A stretch of DNA of 64,000 nt from Shinella yambaruensis (GCF_022899355.1 NZ_JALJCK010000009.1:124001-188000); one strand, 5' to 3'. Numbered from the stretch's first letter, positions 35,354 to 45,819 are shown. Numbers and translations: made by a program. The notes: a model not told the origin generated them from the letters alone.

Positions 35354-36241
35354 ATGTCGCGTCAACCTGCGAAGAACCCCGCCATGGATGTCCTTCTCGA
35401 GACATTGGACCTGGAGCGGCTGGAAAGCCGGCTGTTCCGCGGCAAGAGCCCGCAGGTCGGCTGGCAGCGGGTGTTCGGCGGGCAGGTGATCGGCCAGGCG
35501 CTGGTCGCGGCGACCCGGACGGTGGAGAAGGCGGGGCGTTTCGTGCATTCGCTGCACGCCTATTTCGTGCGGCCGGGCGATCCCTCCGTGCCGATCATCT
35601 ACGATGTGGAGAACATCCGTGACGGCGGCTCCTTCGCCACGCGCCGCGTCGTCGCCATCCAGCACGACAAGCCGATCTATTTCATGACGGCATCCTTCCA
35701 GGACGAGGAGGACGGTTTCGAGCACCAGACACCGATGCCCGACGTGCCGCAGCCGGAGGACCTGCTCGGCGAGGCCGAGCTTAAGGAGCGCTTCATGACC
35801 GAGGCGCCGGAGCATATCCGCGCCTACTGGCAGCGCCCGCGGCCGATCGAGCTGCGGCCGGTTTCGCTGACCCATTATTTTTCGGGGGATAAGCTGGAGC
35901 CGCGGCAGAACATCTGGGTGCGCACCACCGGCCCGGTGCCGGCCGAGCGTCACCTGCAGGCCGCCGTGCTCGCCTATCTCTCGGACATGACGCTGCTCGA
36001 TACCTCGCTCTTCGCACACGGCACCTCGGTGCTCGACCGCTCGCTGCAGGTCGCGAGCCTCGACCATGCCATGTGGTTCCATCGCCCGCCGGTTCTCGAC
36101 GACTGGCTGCTCTACAGCCAGGACAGCCCTTCGGCCTTTGGCGGGCGCGGTATGACCCGCGGCGCGATTTTCACCCGCAACGGCACCCTCATTGCCTCCG
36201 TCGCCCAGGAAGGGCTGATTCGGAAAAAGGCAATTGTCTAA
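35354..36241 (+). CDS. tesB: Acyl-CoA thioesterase II
   Basis: Cleaves acyl-CoA to free acid and CoA. 295 residues with two hot-dog folds. Family segments are FRGKSPQVGWQRVFGGQVIG, FVHSLHAYFVRPGDPSVPII, and at the C-terminus DHAMWFHRPPVLDDWLLYSQ with GGRGMTRGAIF. The catalytic Asp/Gln/Thr of TesB fall in these parts. The start is ATG 35354, although ATG 35384 (MDVLLETL) is also possible and nearer to the usual N-terminus. Confidence 0.93.
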   Translation: MSRQPAKNPAMDVLLETLDLERLESRLFRGKSPQVGWQRVFGGQVIGQALVAATRTVEKAGRFVHSLHAYFVRPGDPSVPIIYDVENIRDGGSFATRRVVAIQHDKPIYFMTASFQDEEDGFEHQTPMPDVPQPEDLLGEAELKERFMTEAPEHIRAYWQRPRPIELRPVSLTHYFSGDKLEPRQNIWVRTTGPVPAERHLQAAVLAYLSDMTLLDTSLFAHGTSVLDRSLQVASLDHAMWFHRPPVLDDWLLYSQDSPSAFGGRGMTRGAIFTRNGTLIASVAQEGLIRKKAIV

Positions 36242-36363
36242 TTTTTACGCATTATTTTATTGTCGCCTATTTTTTGATCATGTGCGGTGATGATTTTTTG
36301 CACCGCAGCATGAGCGCCATTTTTATCCTTTTTATTTCAGAAGCTTAGCCGATCCGTTCGAAT

Positions 36364-36380
36364 CTGGCACGCCCCTTGAA
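36364..36380 (+). promoter_or_regulatory. Sigma-54 (RpoN) promoter of glnK-amtB
   Basis: CTGGCACGCCCCTTGAA matches the consensus YTGGCACGNNNNTTGCW with GG and G(A) 12 bases apart; only the C of the -12 GC is changed. It lies 92 bases before glnK, whose promoter is known to be NtrC/RpoN-dependent in related bacteria. Confidence 0.7.
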
Positions 36381-36387
36381 TGTGTAG

Positions 36388-36810
<423 letters not shown>

Positions 36811-36839
36811 GCAAACGGCAGATCAGGGAGCATTCTTAC

Positions 36840-38201
36840 ATGTCGTCTAATTCGATCCTCAACACATTCGCCCGTGTCGGCGCCGTCGCGGCAGGCCTGC
36901 TGGCGCCGATGACGGCCCTTGCCCAGGAAGCGACGGAAGCAGCAACCGAAGCTGCGCCGGCCGCAGCCGAGGCCGCGATCAACTCCGGCGATACCGCCTG
37001 GATGCTGACCTCGACCGTTCTCGTCCTCTTCATGATCCTGCCGGGCCTCGCCCTCTTCTACGGCGGCCTGGTGCGCAGCAAGAACATGCTGTCCGTCCTC
37101 ATGCAGTGCCTGGTCGTCTCCGCCGCGATCATGATCGTCTGGGTGGTCTACGGCTACAGCCTCGCCTTCTCCAATGGTGGCGGCCTTAATACCTTCATCG
37201 GCGGCTTCGAGAAGCTGTTCCTTTCCGGCGTGACGGCCGACAGCGTCTCCGGCTCGATCCCGGAATATGTCTTCATCGCCTTCCAGATGACGTTTGCCTG
37301 CATCACGCCGGCGCTGATCGTCGGCGCCTTCGCCGAGCGCATCAAGTTCTCCGCCGTCGTGCTGTTCTGCATCCTGTGGGTGACCTTCGTCTACTTCCCG
37401 ATGGCACACATGGTCTGGTCGGGTGACGGCGCCCTGATGTGGGACTGGGGTGCGATCGACTTTGCGGGCGGCACCGTCGTTCACATCAATGCCGGCGTGG
37501 CGGGCCTCGTCGGCGCGATCATGGTCGGCAAGCGTACCGGCTTCGGCAAGGATATGATGGCGCCGCATTCCATGACGTTGACCATGGTCGGCGCTTCCAT
37601 GCTGTGGGTCGGCTGGTACGGCTTCAACGCCGGTTCGGCAGCCGCGGCAAACGGCGTTGCCGGCCTTGCGATGATCAACACCTTCACCGCCACCGCCGGC
37701 GCGGTCGTCGCCTGGTGCGTGATCGAAACCTTCGGCCGCGGCAAGGCCTCCATGCTGGGTGCGGCATCGGGCGTCATCGCCGGCCTCGTCGCCGTCACGC
37801 CGGCCGCCGGTGCCGTCGGCCCGATCGGCGCCATCTTCCTCGGCGCGATCGCCTCGGCGCTTTGCTACTTCTTCGTCTCCGTCGTCAAGAACAAGTTCGG
37901 CTATGACGACACCGCAGACGTCTTCGGCGTCCATGGCATCGGCGGCATCGTCGGCGCCATCGGCTCTGGCATCTTCGCGGCCTCCTCGCTCGGCGGCGTC
38001 GGCTACGCGGAAGGCATCGGCATGGGCGGCCAGGTCTGGATCCAGATCAAGTCCGTCATCGTCACCATCCTGTGGTGCGGCATCGGCTCGGCGATCCTCT
38101 ACAAGATCGTCGACATGATCGTCGGCCTGCGCGTCACCGTCGAATCCGAACGCGAAGGCCTCGACCTCTCGTCCCACGGCGAAGCGGCCTACCACTCCTA
38201 A
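36840..38201 (+). CDS. amtB: Ammonium transporter AmtB
   Basis: Trimeric inner-membrane ammonium channel. 453 residues with a signal peptide (about 1-27, ending ALAQ), followed by an Ala/Glu-rich linker and eleven membrane helices. Typical segments are ALFYGGLVRSKNMLSVLMQC, the pore-region FVYFPMAHMVWSG and DFAGGTVVHINAGVAGLVGA, and the second pore histidine in DVFGVHGIGGIVG. It is co-transcribed with glnK. A hairpin follows 72 bases after the stop. Confidence 0.96.
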   Translation: MSSNSILNTFARVGAVAAGLLAPMTALAQEATEAATEAAPAAAEAAINSGDTAWMLTSTVLVLFMILPGLALFYGGLVRSKNMLSVLMQCLVVSAAIMIVWVVYGYSLAFSNGGGLNTFIGGFEKLFLSGVTADSVSGSIPEYVFIAFQMTFACITPALIVGAFAERIKFSAVVLFCILWVTFVYFPMAHMVWSGDGALMWDWGAIDFAGGTVVHINAGVAGLVGAIMVGKRTGFGKDMMAPHSMTLTMVGASMLWVGWYGFNAGSAAAANGVAGLAMINTFTATAGAVVAWCVIETFGRGKASMLGAASGVIAGLVAVTPAAGAVGPIGAIFLGAIASALCYFFVSVVKNKFGYDDTADVFGVHGIGGIVGAIGSGIFAASSLGGVGYAEGIGMGGQVWIQIKSVIVTILWCGIGSAILYKIVDMIVGLRVTVESEREGLDLSSHGEAAYHS

Positions 38202-38273
38202 GCTGCCTGCGGCGGCTCCCAGCGGCCGCCGCCAAACATCCCGTCGCGGCCATAGGAAATCTATGCCGCTCCT

Positions 38274-38302
38274 GGCCCGGACCTGCGTGTCCGGGCCCTT
38301 TT
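38274..38302 (+). terminator. Rho-independent terminator after amtB
   Basis: A 9-bp perfect stem GGCCCGGAC / GTCCGGGCC with a 6-base loop, followed by CTTTTCGTTT. Confidence 0.85.
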
Positions 38303-38442
38303 CGTTTACCGGGCAGAAACCATGCCGCGGGGCTGCATGGTTAACACGCCATTAAGGCTTCCTTCGTAGGGTTCGCAGTCAGGCACAGTCCGCGATTCGG
38401 CGGAAAAGGTGCGATTTCTTGCGTGGACCATAGGCTGTAACC

Positions 38443-41109
38443 ATGAGCAGAAGCATTTCGGCAGGACTGGACAACCGTCACGACCGCTTCGTTCTGTCGG
38501 CATTCGTCTGGCGGCAGGTGCAGATCCTCCTCGGGATCTGCGTCTTCCTCGGCCTTGCCTTCGCCATTGCCGCGCTCTCCACTTGGAATGTCTCCGACCC
38601 CAGCCTCTCCTATGCCTCCAGCGGCGAGCCGGCCAATATCCTCGGCTATCCGGGCGCCGTCTTCGCCGATATCTTCATGCAGTTCTTCGGGCTTGCCAGC
38701 GTCATCGCGCTGCTGCCGGTCGTCGCCTGGGGCCTGGCGCTGATCAGCGGCCGACGCTTCAACCGGGTGCCGCCGCGCGCCGGCGCCTGGCTCGGGGGGG
38801 CGATCCTCGCCTCCGCGGCGCTCGCCTGCGTGCCCGGGCCTGTCACCTGGCCGCTGCCGACCGGCCTCGGCGGCGTCTTCGGCGACATGATCCTGCGCTT
38901 TCCCGCGCTCTTCACCGGCGCCTATCCGACCGGCCTCTTCGCCAGCATCCTCGGCGGCATCATCGCCATTCCCGCCGCCTGGCTGATGGTCTTTTCCGCC
39001 GGCCTGATCGGCTCGGTGGCGATCGACGACGAGGAGGATTTCGCGCCTGTCCCCACGCCGAGCCGCGCCCGGACCATCGCCGAGGAAGAGGACGACGACG
39101 AGCGGGAAGGCCCGCTCACCGTCCTTGCCGGCGCCATGACCCATGCCTGGTACACCGGCCAGGCGCGGTTCCGCCGCATCTTCGGCCTTGCCAACCAGCG
39201 CCGCAAGGCGCGCGGCATCGAGCAGCCCTACGATTTCAACGAGGACGAGTTCGGCACGCTGAACGAGCCGGCCCGCGCCCGCACGCCCTCCCGCTCCGCC
39301 GATCGCGTCGAGCCCTCCCTCGATGGCCGCCGCGCCGTCGCCGCTCCGCCGATGGTTGACGATGACGACGACCTGCCCTTCGACATGGACGAACCGATCG
39401 CCCGCCCGAACGGTCTCCTGCCGGACGACGACATGGACGACATCGCCGCCGACTGGGCGCCGCGCCGCGCGCCGGCCCGCCCGCCCATGCCGGCGACGAC
39501 CGCGCGCGTCGTTCCCGCCGCCGCCCGGCCGAAGCCCGGCCAGCGCATCGAACGCGAGGCGCAGACCTCTTTCGTCGGTCCCGATGGCTTCGCCCTGCCG
39601 CCGATCCATCTGCTCGCCGAGCCGAAGGGCCAGGTGCGCGACATGACCCTTTCGGCCGACGCGCTGGAGCAGAACGCCCGCATGCTGGAGGGCGTGCTGG
39701 AGGATTTCGGCGTCAAGGGCGAGATCATCCATGTCCGTCCCGGACCGGTCGTCACGCTCTACGAGCTGGAGCCGGCGCCCGGCATCAAGTCCTCCCGCGT
39801 CATCGGTCTTGCCGACGACATCGCCCGTTCGATGAGCGCGATTGCCGCCCGCGTCGCCGTCGTGCCGGGCCGCAACGCCATCGGCATCGAACTGCCGAAC
39901 CAGAGCCGCGAGACGGTCTACCTGCGCGAACTCATCGCCAGCCGCGACTTCGAGACCTCGAAGGCCAGGCTCGCCATGGCGCTCGGCAAGACGATCGGCG
40001 GCGAGCCGGTCATTTCCGACATCGCCAAGATGCCGCACCTGCTCGTCGCCGGCACCACTGGCTCGGGCAAGTCCGTCGCCATCAACACCATGATCCTGTC
40101 GCTGCTCTACCGGTTGAAGCCGGAACAGTGCCGCCTGATCATGATCGATCCGAAGATGCTGGAACTCTCCGTCTACGACGGTATCCCGCATCTGCTCTCC
40201 CCCGTCGTCACCGATCCGAAGAAGGCCGTCGTCGCCCTCAAGTGGACGGTGCGCGAGATGGAGGAGCGCTACAAGAAGATGTCGAAGATCGGCGTGCGCA
40301 ACATCGACGGCTTCAACAGCCGCGTCGAGCAGGCGCTGGCCAAGGGCGAGCAGATCAGCCGCACCGTGCAGACCGGCTTCGACCGCCAGACGGGCGAGGC
40401 GATGTACGAGACGGAGGAGTTCGATCTCCAGCCGATGCCCTATATCGTCGTCATCATCGACGAGATGGCCGACCTGATGATGGTCGCCGGCAAGGACATC
40501 GAAGGCGCCGTGCAGCGGCTTGCCCAGATGGCGCGTGCCGCCGGCATCCATGTCATCATGGCGACGCAGCGCCCTTCGGTCGACGTCATCACCGGCACGA
40601 TCAAGGCCAACTTCCCGACGCGCATCTCCTTCCAGGTGACGTCGAAGATCGACAGCCGCACCATCCTCGGCGAACAGGGCGCTGAACAGCTGCTCGGCAT
40701 GGGCGACATGCTCTACATGGCCGGCGGCGGGCGCATCCAGCGCGTGCACGGCCCCTTCGTCTCGGATGGCGAGGTGGAAGCCGTCGTCGCGCATTTGAAG
40801 ACGCAAGGCGCGCCGCAGTATCTTGACGCGATCACCGAGGACGACGAGGATGACGGCGAGGGGGGCCATGGCCCGGCCGGAACCGCCAATCTCGACGATT
40901 CGGACGATCCCTACGACCAGGCGGTGGCTGTCGTGCTGCGCGATGGCAAGGCGTCGACCTCCTATATCCAGCGCCGCCTCGGCATCGGCTACAACCGTGC
41001 CGCCTCGCTGATCGAGCGCATGGAGAAGGAAGGGCTGATCGGCCCGGCCAACCACGCGGGCAAGCGCGAGATCCTCGTGCCGACGGAGGATGAAATTTCG
41101 GGACGCTGA
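38443..41109 (+). CDS. ftsK: DNA translocase FtsK
   Basis: Septal DNA pump that clears chromosomes from the division site and activates XerCD at dif. 888 residues. About four membrane helices lie in the first 190 residues. An acidic, proline-rich linker runs from about 195 to 400. The motor has Walker [14 protein letters not shown] near 537 and Walker [16 protein letters not shown] near 667, then RPSVDVITG. The C-terminal winged-helix gamma domain (about 820-888: [20 protein letters not shown]) reads KOPS sequences. The linker is shorter than in E. coli, as is normal in this group. Confidence 0.96.
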   Translation: MSRSISAGLDNRHDRFVLSAFVWRQVQILLGICVFLGLAFAIAALSTWNVSDPSLSYASSGEPANILGYPGAVFADIFMQFFGLASVIALLPVVAWGLALISGRRFNRVPPRAGAWLGGAILASAALACVPGPVTWPLPTGLGGVFGDMILRFPALFTGAYPTGLFASILGGIIAIPAAWLMVFSAGLIGSVAIDDEEDFAPVPTPSRARTIAEEEDDDEREGPLTVLAGAMTHAWYTGQARFRRIFGLANQRRKARGIEQPYDFNEDEFGTLNEPARARTPSRSADRVEPSLDGRRAVAAPPMVDDDDDLPFDMDEPIARPNGLLPDDDMDDIAADWAPRRAPARPPMPATTARVVPAAARPKPGQRIEREAQTSFVGPDGFALPPIHLLAEPKGQVRDMTLSADALEQNARMLEGVLEDFGVKGEIIHVRPGPVVTLYELEPAPGIKSSRVIGLADDIARSMSAIAARVAVVPGRNAIGIELPNQSRETVYLRELIASRDFETSKARLAMALGKTIGGEPVISDIAKMPHLLVAGTTGSGKSVAINTMILSLLYRLKPEQCRLIMIDPKMLELSVYDGIPHLLSPVVTDPKKAVVALKWTVREMEERYKKMSKIGVRNIDGFNSRVEQALAKGEQISRTVQTGFDRQTGEAMYETEEFDLQPMPYIVVIIDEMADLMMVAGKDIEGAVQRLAQMARAAGIHVIMATQRPSVDVITGTIKANFPTRISFQVTSKIDSRTILGEQGAEQLLGMGDMLYMAGGGRIQRVHGPFVSDGEVEAVVAHLKTQGAPQYLDAITEDDEDDGEGGHGPAGTANLDDSDDPYDQAVAVVLRDGKASTSYIQRRLGIGYNRAASLIERMEKEGLIGPANHAGKREILVPTEDEISGR

Positions 41110-41222
41110 CCGGGAACGGGCGCGCCTCCTGCGGCGTTTTCACCGGCAAGTCTCGCGTCAGGGCGAAACGCCATTATGGCGCCGCGTTTGGCCCGCATGA
41201 GAAACGCATGAAGGAGACCGAC

Positions 41223-41879
41223 ATGATCCGATCCGAGAACGGCCGCGCGACCGGAACGCTGACGCGCCGTAGCTTCACCTGCCTGATGGCCTTCACGCTT
41301 GCCGCCGGCCTTTCGGCGCTCGCCCCCACCGACGCCTCCGCGCAGGCGAGCGGCGCCGCCCAGAAGATCGCCGATCACTTCGCCTCGGTGAAGACGATGA
41401 TGGGCGAGTTCGTGCAGTTCGGCCCGCGCGGCGAGCAGACAGGCGGCAAGTTCTACATCTACCGTCCCGGCAAGATCCGCTTCAACTACGAGGAGCCCTC
41501 GCCGATGCGCGTCATCGCCGACGGCAAGGCCGTCGTCATCGGCAATCGCAAGCTGAAGACCTGGGATCTCTACCCGCTCTCCAAGACGCCGCTCAACCTG
41601 TTGCTCGGCGAGAAGATCGACCTTTCCGCCAAGATGGTGCGCAGCGTGAAGGAAGAATCGGACCTGACGACGATCGTGCTCGGCGACAGGAACATGTTCG
41701 GCGATTCGACCATCACCATGATGTTCGATCCCAAGACCTACGACCTGCGCCAGTGGACGATCACCGACGCGCAGGGCAAGGACACCTCCGTGATGATCTT
41801 CAACGTCAAGACCGGCGTGAAGCTCGACGACAAGGTCTTTTCCATTCCTTACGACGAAGTGCGCAACAAGGGCGGTTAA
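41223..41879 (+). CDS. lolA: Periplasmic LolA-like outer-membrane lipoprotein carrier
   Basis: 218 residues. An N-terminal signal peptide with a twin-arginine-like start (LTRRSFTCLMAFTLAAGLSA) cleaves near ASAQA. The mature part is an all-beta LolA-type fold: HFASVKTMMGEFVQFGPRGE, GGKFYIYRPGKIRFNYEEPS, TWDLYPLSKTPLNLLLG, and a late MIFNVKTGVKLDDKVFSIP. LolA moves lipoproteins from LolCDE to LolB across the periplasm; LolB is usually missing in alphaproteobacteria. The ATG at 41223 with AGGAG 10 bases before it is chosen; ATG 41208 is also in frame. Confidence 0.88.
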   Translation: MIRSENGRATGTLTRRSFTCLMAFTLAAGLSALAPTDASAQASGAAQKIADHFASVKTMMGEFVQFGPRGEQTGGKFYIYRPGKIRFNYEEPSPMRVIADGKAVVIGNRKLKTWDLYPLSKTPLNLLLGEKIDLSAKMVRSVKEESDLTTIVLGDRNMFGDSTITMMFDPKTYDLRQWTITDAQGKDTSVMIFNVKTGVKLDDKVFSIPYDEVRNKGG

Positions 41880-41973
41880 TTCGGTCCAGGGGCCTTTTCC
41901 GTTTCGCCCTTCATGCGCTAAGACGCCCCGACCGGCCCGTGAAAACGGGCCGGGTGTTTTTGAGGGCGATGGC

Positions 41974-42780
41974 ATGGCACTTTCGATTGCGACCTGGAAC
42001 ATCAACTCCGTGCGGCTGCGCATGCCGCTCGTCGAGCATTTCCTGAAGACCTTCTCGCCGGACATCCTGTGCCTGCAGGAAACCAAGTGTCCGAACGATC
42101 TCTTTCCGTCCAAGCCGCTGAAGGCGCTGGGCTACGAGCATATCGTCATGCACGGCCAGAAGGGCTATCACGGCGTCGCCACCGTCTCCCGCCTGCCGCT
42201 GACCGAACTCGTCGAGCGGCGGGACTATTGCGGCGTCGGCGATGCGCGCCATGTCTCGGTGCTCTTTCACCATCGGAACAAATCGATCCGCCTGCACAAT
42301 TTCTATGTGCCGGCCGGCGGCGACGAGCCGGATCGTTTGATCAACCCGAAATTCGGCCACAAGCTCGATTTTATCGAGGAGATGAAGCTGCTGCACGCCG
42401 AGGCCGAGGCCGGCATTTCCTCGATCCTCGTCGGCGACCTCAACATCGCCCCGCTGGAGCACGACGTCTGGTCGCACAAGCAGCTCCTCAGGATCGTCAG
42501 CCACACGCCGATCGAGACGGAAGGCCTCATCGACGTCATGACCAAGGGCGCCTGGGTCGACCTCATGCGCCGCAAGGTGCCGGCCCACGAAAAGCTCTAT
42601 ACGTGGTGGAGCTACCGCTCGGCCGACTGGGTCGCCGCCAACAAGGGGCGCCGCCTCGACCACATCTGGTCCTCCGCCGACCTGGAGCCGCATCTCAGCA
42701 ACATCGCGGTGATCCGCGAGGCGCGCGGCTGGGAACGGCCGTCCGACCATGTGCCGGTGATTGCGGAATTCGATTTTTAA
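41974..42780 (+). CDS. xthA: Exodeoxyribonuclease III
   Basis: Mg-dependent AP endonuclease and 3'-5' exonuclease of base-excision repair. 268 residues. Motifs of the EEP family are SIATWNINSVRLR, the Glu in CLQETKC, VGDLNIAP, and the C-terminal GRRLDHIWSS and WERPSDHVPVI with the catalytic Asp/His. The start ATG at 41974 has GAGGGCGATGGC upstream. It is followed directly by a rhizobial repeat region. Confidence 0.95.
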   Translation: MALSIATWNINSVRLRMPLVEHFLKTFSPDILCLQETKCPNDLFPSKPLKALGYEHIVMHGQKGYHGVATVSRLPLTELVERRDYCGVGDARHVSVLFHHRNKSIRLHNFYVPAGGDEPDRLINPKFGHKLDFIEEMKLLHAEAEAGISSILVGDLNIAPLEHDVWSHKQLLRIVSHTPIETEGLIDVMTKGAWVDLMRRKVPAHEKLYTWWSYRSADWVAANKGRRLDHIWSSADLEPHLSNIAVIREARGWERPSDHVPVIAEFDF

Positions 42781-42786
42781 GGGATT

Positions 42787-42929
42787 GCCCCTCACCCTAA
42801 CCCTCTCCCCGCAGGCGGGGAGAGGGGACGTGCCTCACAAACGGGTATTTGTTGGGGAAATCGGTGCGGCATATCCCTCCGCCCCGTTTACGGGGAGAAG
42901 GTGGCCGGCAGGCCGGATGAGGGGCCTGC
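42787..42929. repeat. Rhizobial palindromic intergenic repeats
   Basis: Two palindromic units: CTCTCCCC-GCAGGC-GGGGAGAG (42802-42823) after CCCTCACCCTAAC, and CCCCGTTTACGGGG with GAAGGTGGCCGGCAGGCCGG (about 42881-42918). Sequences of this kind are dispersed in hundreds of copies in many Rhizobiales genomes. They fill the convergent gap between xthA and the cNMP-binding gene. Confidence 0.7.
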
Positions 42930-42930
42930 C

Positions 42931-43386
42931 TCAGGCAAACCGCCCGGCAAGCCCCCGCATCTGGCTGATCATCGCCGAAAGGTTTTCGCGGATGCGCGCG
43001 TCCACGAGAACGGCAACGTCGGGATATTCCTCCAGCATGCGGCGGAAGAGCGGGCGGTTGATACGGATGACCTCGCTGTCTTCCGTCGCCACGGCCGTAT
43101 ATTTGCGCTCCACGGCGGAAATCATCGCGAGCTCGGAAAGCAGCGTGCCGGCGCCGGCCGTGCCTTCGTCGCGCGTCGTTCCGTCCCGGAGCGTCGAGGT
43201 GAGCCGGAACGCCCCATAGGCGACGACGAAGCCGCAATCGGCCGAGGTGCCCTCGCGAAACAGCGTCTGCCCCTCCACCAGCCGCCGGCGCTCGGCGCCG
43301 AAGGCCATCAGCCGCAGCTTGTCGTCGGCGAGGCCGGCGAAGAGCGGCACGCGGGAAAGAAGGGCGATGTCGTCGCTGAGACCCAC
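42931..43386 (-). CDS. Cyclic nucleotide-binding domain protein
   Basis: 151 residues made of one Crp/Fnr-type cNMP-binding beta-barrel (VPLFAGLADDKLRLMAFGAE, GQTLFREGTSADCGFVVAYG, then AGTLLSELAMISAVERKYTA) plus a C-terminal helix. There is no DNA-binding HTH, so it is a stand-alone sensor domain. In the phosphate cassette the usual FGE-x-A-x-R-A appears as LSELAMISAVER, so nucleotide binding may be altered. It is followed downstream by the rhizobial repeat; the response-regulator gene lies upstream on the same strand. Confidence 0.85.
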   Translation of the reverse strand: MGLSDDIALLSRVPLFAGLADDKLRLMAFGAERRRLVEGQTLFREGTSADCGFVVAYGAFRLTSTLRDGTTRDEGTAGAGTLLSELAMISAVERKYTAVATEDSEVIRINRPLFRRMLEEYPDVAVLVDARIRENLSAMISQMRGLAGRFA

Positions 43387-43456
43387 GGCGGGCGTTCCTC
43401 AAAAGCAAGTCCGGAAAAGTGTAAAGCGGTTTTCCGCCCGGGAGTTGCGTGAAAAG

Positions 43457-44140
43457 CTAAGGTACGATCTTGTAACCGCCGTTCTCTGTCACGAGAATCT
43501 CCGCATTGGAAGGGTCCCGCTCGATCTTCTGGCGCAGGCGATAGACATGGGTCTCCAGCGTGTGGGTCGTGACGCCGGAATTGTAGCCCCAGACCTCTTC
43601 GAGCAGCACGTCGCGCGTCACCACCTTCTGGTCGGCGCGGTAGAGGTAGCGGATGATCGCCGCCTCCTTCTCCGTCAGGCGGATCTTCTGGCCGTTTTCC
43701 AGCGTCAGCAGCTTCTGGCCGGGCTTGAACGTATAGGGGCCGACGGTGAAGGTGGCGTCCTCGCTGCTCTCGTGCTGGCGCAGCTGGGCGCGGATGCGCG
43801 CGAGCAGCACGGCGAAGCGGAAGGGCTTGGTCACGTAGTCGTTCGCCCCGGCCTCGAGGCCGAGGATCGTGTCCGAATCGGTGTCGTGCCCGGTCAGCAT
43901 GATGATCGGCGCCTTGAAGCCGCCCTTGCGCAGCAGCTTCACGGCTTCGCGACCGTCCATGTCCGGCAGGCCGACATCCATGATCAGGAGGTCGATCTGA
44001 TTGGCGCGGGCGGTCTGTATGCCCTTGCCGGCGGTGGTTTCCTCGAGCGTCGAGAACTCCTCGTAGAGCGAAAGCTGCTCGACGAGCGTCTCGCGCAGGT
44101 CGTTGTCGTCATCGACAAGAAGGATTGTGCGGGATGTCAT
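43457..44140 (-). CDS. OmpR/PhoB-family response regulator
   Basis: 227 residues. The receiver domain has the acidic pair Asp10-Asp11 (LLVDDDND), phospho-acceptor Asp55 (LLIMDVGLPDMDG), Thr83 and Lys105 (YVTKPFRF). The C-terminal winged helix is of OmpR type (LTEKEAAIIRYLYRADQKVV, HTLETHVYRLRQKIE). No histidine kinase gene is nearby, so it is an orphan. Its strong conservation in alphaproteobacteria suggests a core role, perhaps in envelope or cell-cycle control; I cannot name it safely. Confidence 0.9.
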   Translation of the reverse strand: MTSRTILLVDDDNDLRETLVEQLSLYEEFSTLEETTAGKGIQTARANQIDLLIMDVGLPDMDGREAVKLLRKGGFKAPIIMLTGHDTDSDTILGLEAGANDYVTKPFRFAVLLARIRAQLRQHESSEDATFTVGPYTFKPGQKLLTLENGQKIRLTEKEAAIIRYLYRADQKVVTRDVLLEEVWGYNSGVTTHTLETHVYRLRQKIERDPSNAEILVTENGGYKIVP

Positions 44141-44250
44141 GCTTTACCTCTCGGCATTCCTCTGGAAAGTAAGGGAATTGGGACTTTTGGCAAGCCCGCC
44201 CATGGCTTAGCCAGTCAGGTTACCACAAGGCGCGAATATGGCGGAGCGAC

Positions 44251-44796
44251 ATGAGCCGGATCACATCTGCTGAACATTGCGTGAAGACGATCCTGGTGCG
44301 CCCGGCGCCGGGCAGGAAGACCCGCGCCATCGTCCAGGTCGGCCCCCTGCGCCTGCCCGCCGCCATCGGCCGCTCCGGGCGAACCAGCCGCAAGCGCGAG
44401 GGCGACGGCGCGACGCCGATCGCCGCCATGCCGCTTCTCTCCGGCTTCCTGCGCGGCGACCGGCTGCCCCAGCCGCAAAGCGCCCTGCCGCTCCGGCGCA
44501 TCCGACCCGCCATGCTGTGGTGCGACGCGCCGAAGCATCCGTCCTACAACCGTCTTGTCCGCGCGCCCTTCAAGCCGAGCCATGAGGAGATGCAGCGCAA
44601 GGACGAGCTCTACGACATCTGCCTGGTGCTCGACTGGAACGTGACCGCGCGCCGCCGCCATGCCGGCTCGGCGATCTTCTTCCACCTCATCCGCCCCGGC
44701 TATGAGCCGACGGCCGGCTGCATCGCCCTTGCACAACGTGACATGCTGCGCATCCTGCCGCATCTGCGGCGCGGCACGGTCGTGCGGGTGCTCTGA
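44251..44796 (+). CDS. L,D-transpeptidase (YkuD) domain protein
   Basis: 181 residues. The YkuD catalytic signature is clear: His145 (FFHLIRPGYEP), then TAGCIAL with Cys157. Earlier VGPLRLPAAIGRSGRTSRKR and EGDGATPIAAMPL match the COG3786 group, which acts on peptidoglycan. No signal peptide is apparent with the ATG at 44251, nor with the GTG at 44281, which is odd for a wall enzyme but common in annotations of this subgroup. It is divergent from the response regulator, with a 110-base gap. Confidence 0.85.
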   Translation: MSRITSAEHCVKTILVRPAPGRKTRAIVQVGPLRLPAAIGRSGRTSRKREGDGATPIAAMPLLSGFLRGDRLPQPQSALPLRRIRPAMLWCDAPKHPSYNRLVRAPFKPSHEEMQRKDELYDICLVLDWNVTARRRHAGSAIFFHLIRPGYEPTAGCIALAQRDMLRILPHLRRGTVVRVL

Positions 44797-44926
44797 GGAT
44801 TTTACCGAGGTGGGCTGAAATGCTGCGATGCGGAACCTATATCAGCCTCGACCGTCGCCGGGCTTCAAGGCGCCACGGGAAACCCGCCCGGGTTCAAGCA
44901 CGCCATTTTTTCACGGAGAGATTCTG

Positions 44927-45757
44927 ATGAGCGATCAACCGACAATCCTGTTTCACGACGGCAACAGCATTCCCCAGGTCGGCCTCGGCGTCTGGCAGAC
45001 CCCGAACGACACGGCCGTGACCGCGGTCAAGGCCGCGCTTGACGCCGGCTATCGCCATATCGACACGGCCGCGATCTATGAGAACGAAGCGGGCGTCGGC
45101 GAGGGCATCCGCGCCTCCGGCATTGCCCGTTCGGAGATCTTTCTCACCACGAAGCTCTGGAATTCCGATCAGGGCTACGATGCGACGCTGAAGGCCTTCG
45201 ACGCCAGCCTGAAGCGGCTCGGCACCGACTATGTCGATCTCTACCTCATCCACTGGCCGGCGCCGAAGCGCGATCAGTATGTCGACAGCTGGAAGGCCTT
45301 CATCCAGCTCCAGAAGGAAGGCCGCGCCCGCTCGATCGGCGTGTCCAACTTCTATCCGGAGCACCTGCAGCGCCTGATCGACGAGACCGGCATCACCCCG
45401 GTGATCAACCAGATCGAGTTGCATCCGGACTTCCCCCAGAAGGAGGCCCGCGCCTATCACGACAAGCACCGGATCGTCACCCAGTCCTGGAGCCCGCTCG
45501 GCCAGGGCACGCTGCTGGAAAACCCGGTCGTCGCCAAGGTCGCGGCAAAACACGGCCGTACGCCGGCGCAGGCCATCACCCGCTGGCACATCGACAACGG
45601 GCTGGTGGTGATCCCGAAGTCCGTGACGCCGTCGCGCATCGTGGAGAATTTCAAGGTGTTCGACTTCAAGCTTGACGACGAGGACATGGCGACCTTCGCG
45701 AGCCTCGAAAAGGACGGCAAGCGCATCGGTCCCGATCCGATGACGGCGACGTTCTAA
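44927..45757 (+). CDS. Aldo/keto reductase (AKR5-like)
   Basis: NADPH-dependent oxidoreductase with a TIM barrel, 276 residues. The catalytic tetrad is Asp46 (RHIDTAAIY), Tyr51, Lys76 (FLTTKLW) and His109 (YLIHWP). The NADPH-binding part near the C-terminus reads VVIPKSVTPSRIVEN. It resembles 2,5-diketo-D-gluconate reductases, but the true substrate is open. The ATG at 44927 follows GGAGAG; an in-frame ATG at 44828 would add a 33-residue non-conserved extension. Confidence 0.93.
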   Translation: MSDQPTILFHDGNSIPQVGLGVWQTPNDTAVTAVKAALDAGYRHIDTAAIYENEAGVGEGIRASGIARSEIFLTTKLWNSDQGYDATLKAFDASLKRLGTDYVDLYLIHWPAPKRDQYVDSWKAFIQLQKEGRARSIGVSNFYPEHLQRLIDETGITPVINQIELHPDFPQKEARAYHDKHRIVTQSWSPLGQGTLLENPVVAKVAAKHGRTPAQAITRWHIDNGLVVIPKSVTPSRIVENFKVFDFKLDDEDMATFASLEKDGKRIGPDPMTATF

Positions 45758-45778
45758 GCCAGCCAAACCGCAAAACCT

Positions 45779-45819
45779 CTCCACGTCATGCTCGGGCTTG
45801 ACCCGAGCATGACGTGGAG
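45779..45819. repeat. Long palindrome of REP type (18-bp stem)
   Basis: CTCCACGTCATGCTCGGG (45779-45796), 5-base loop, then its exact complement to 45819. The core TCATGCTCGGGCTTGACCCG is a common dispersed palindrome in Rhizobiales. It sits between two convergent genes and may also end both transcripts. Confidence 0.75.

Noticed and set aside
36242-36360. AT-rich stretch after tesB as possible foreign DNA
   Set aside because: It is only about 120 bases and sits just upstream of the glnK promoter; AT-rich promoter DNA explains it.
38341-41055. 904-residue minus-strand frame opposite ftsK
   Set aside because: Antisense shadow with His/Asp/Arg-rich composition; ftsK motifs are complete on the plus strand.
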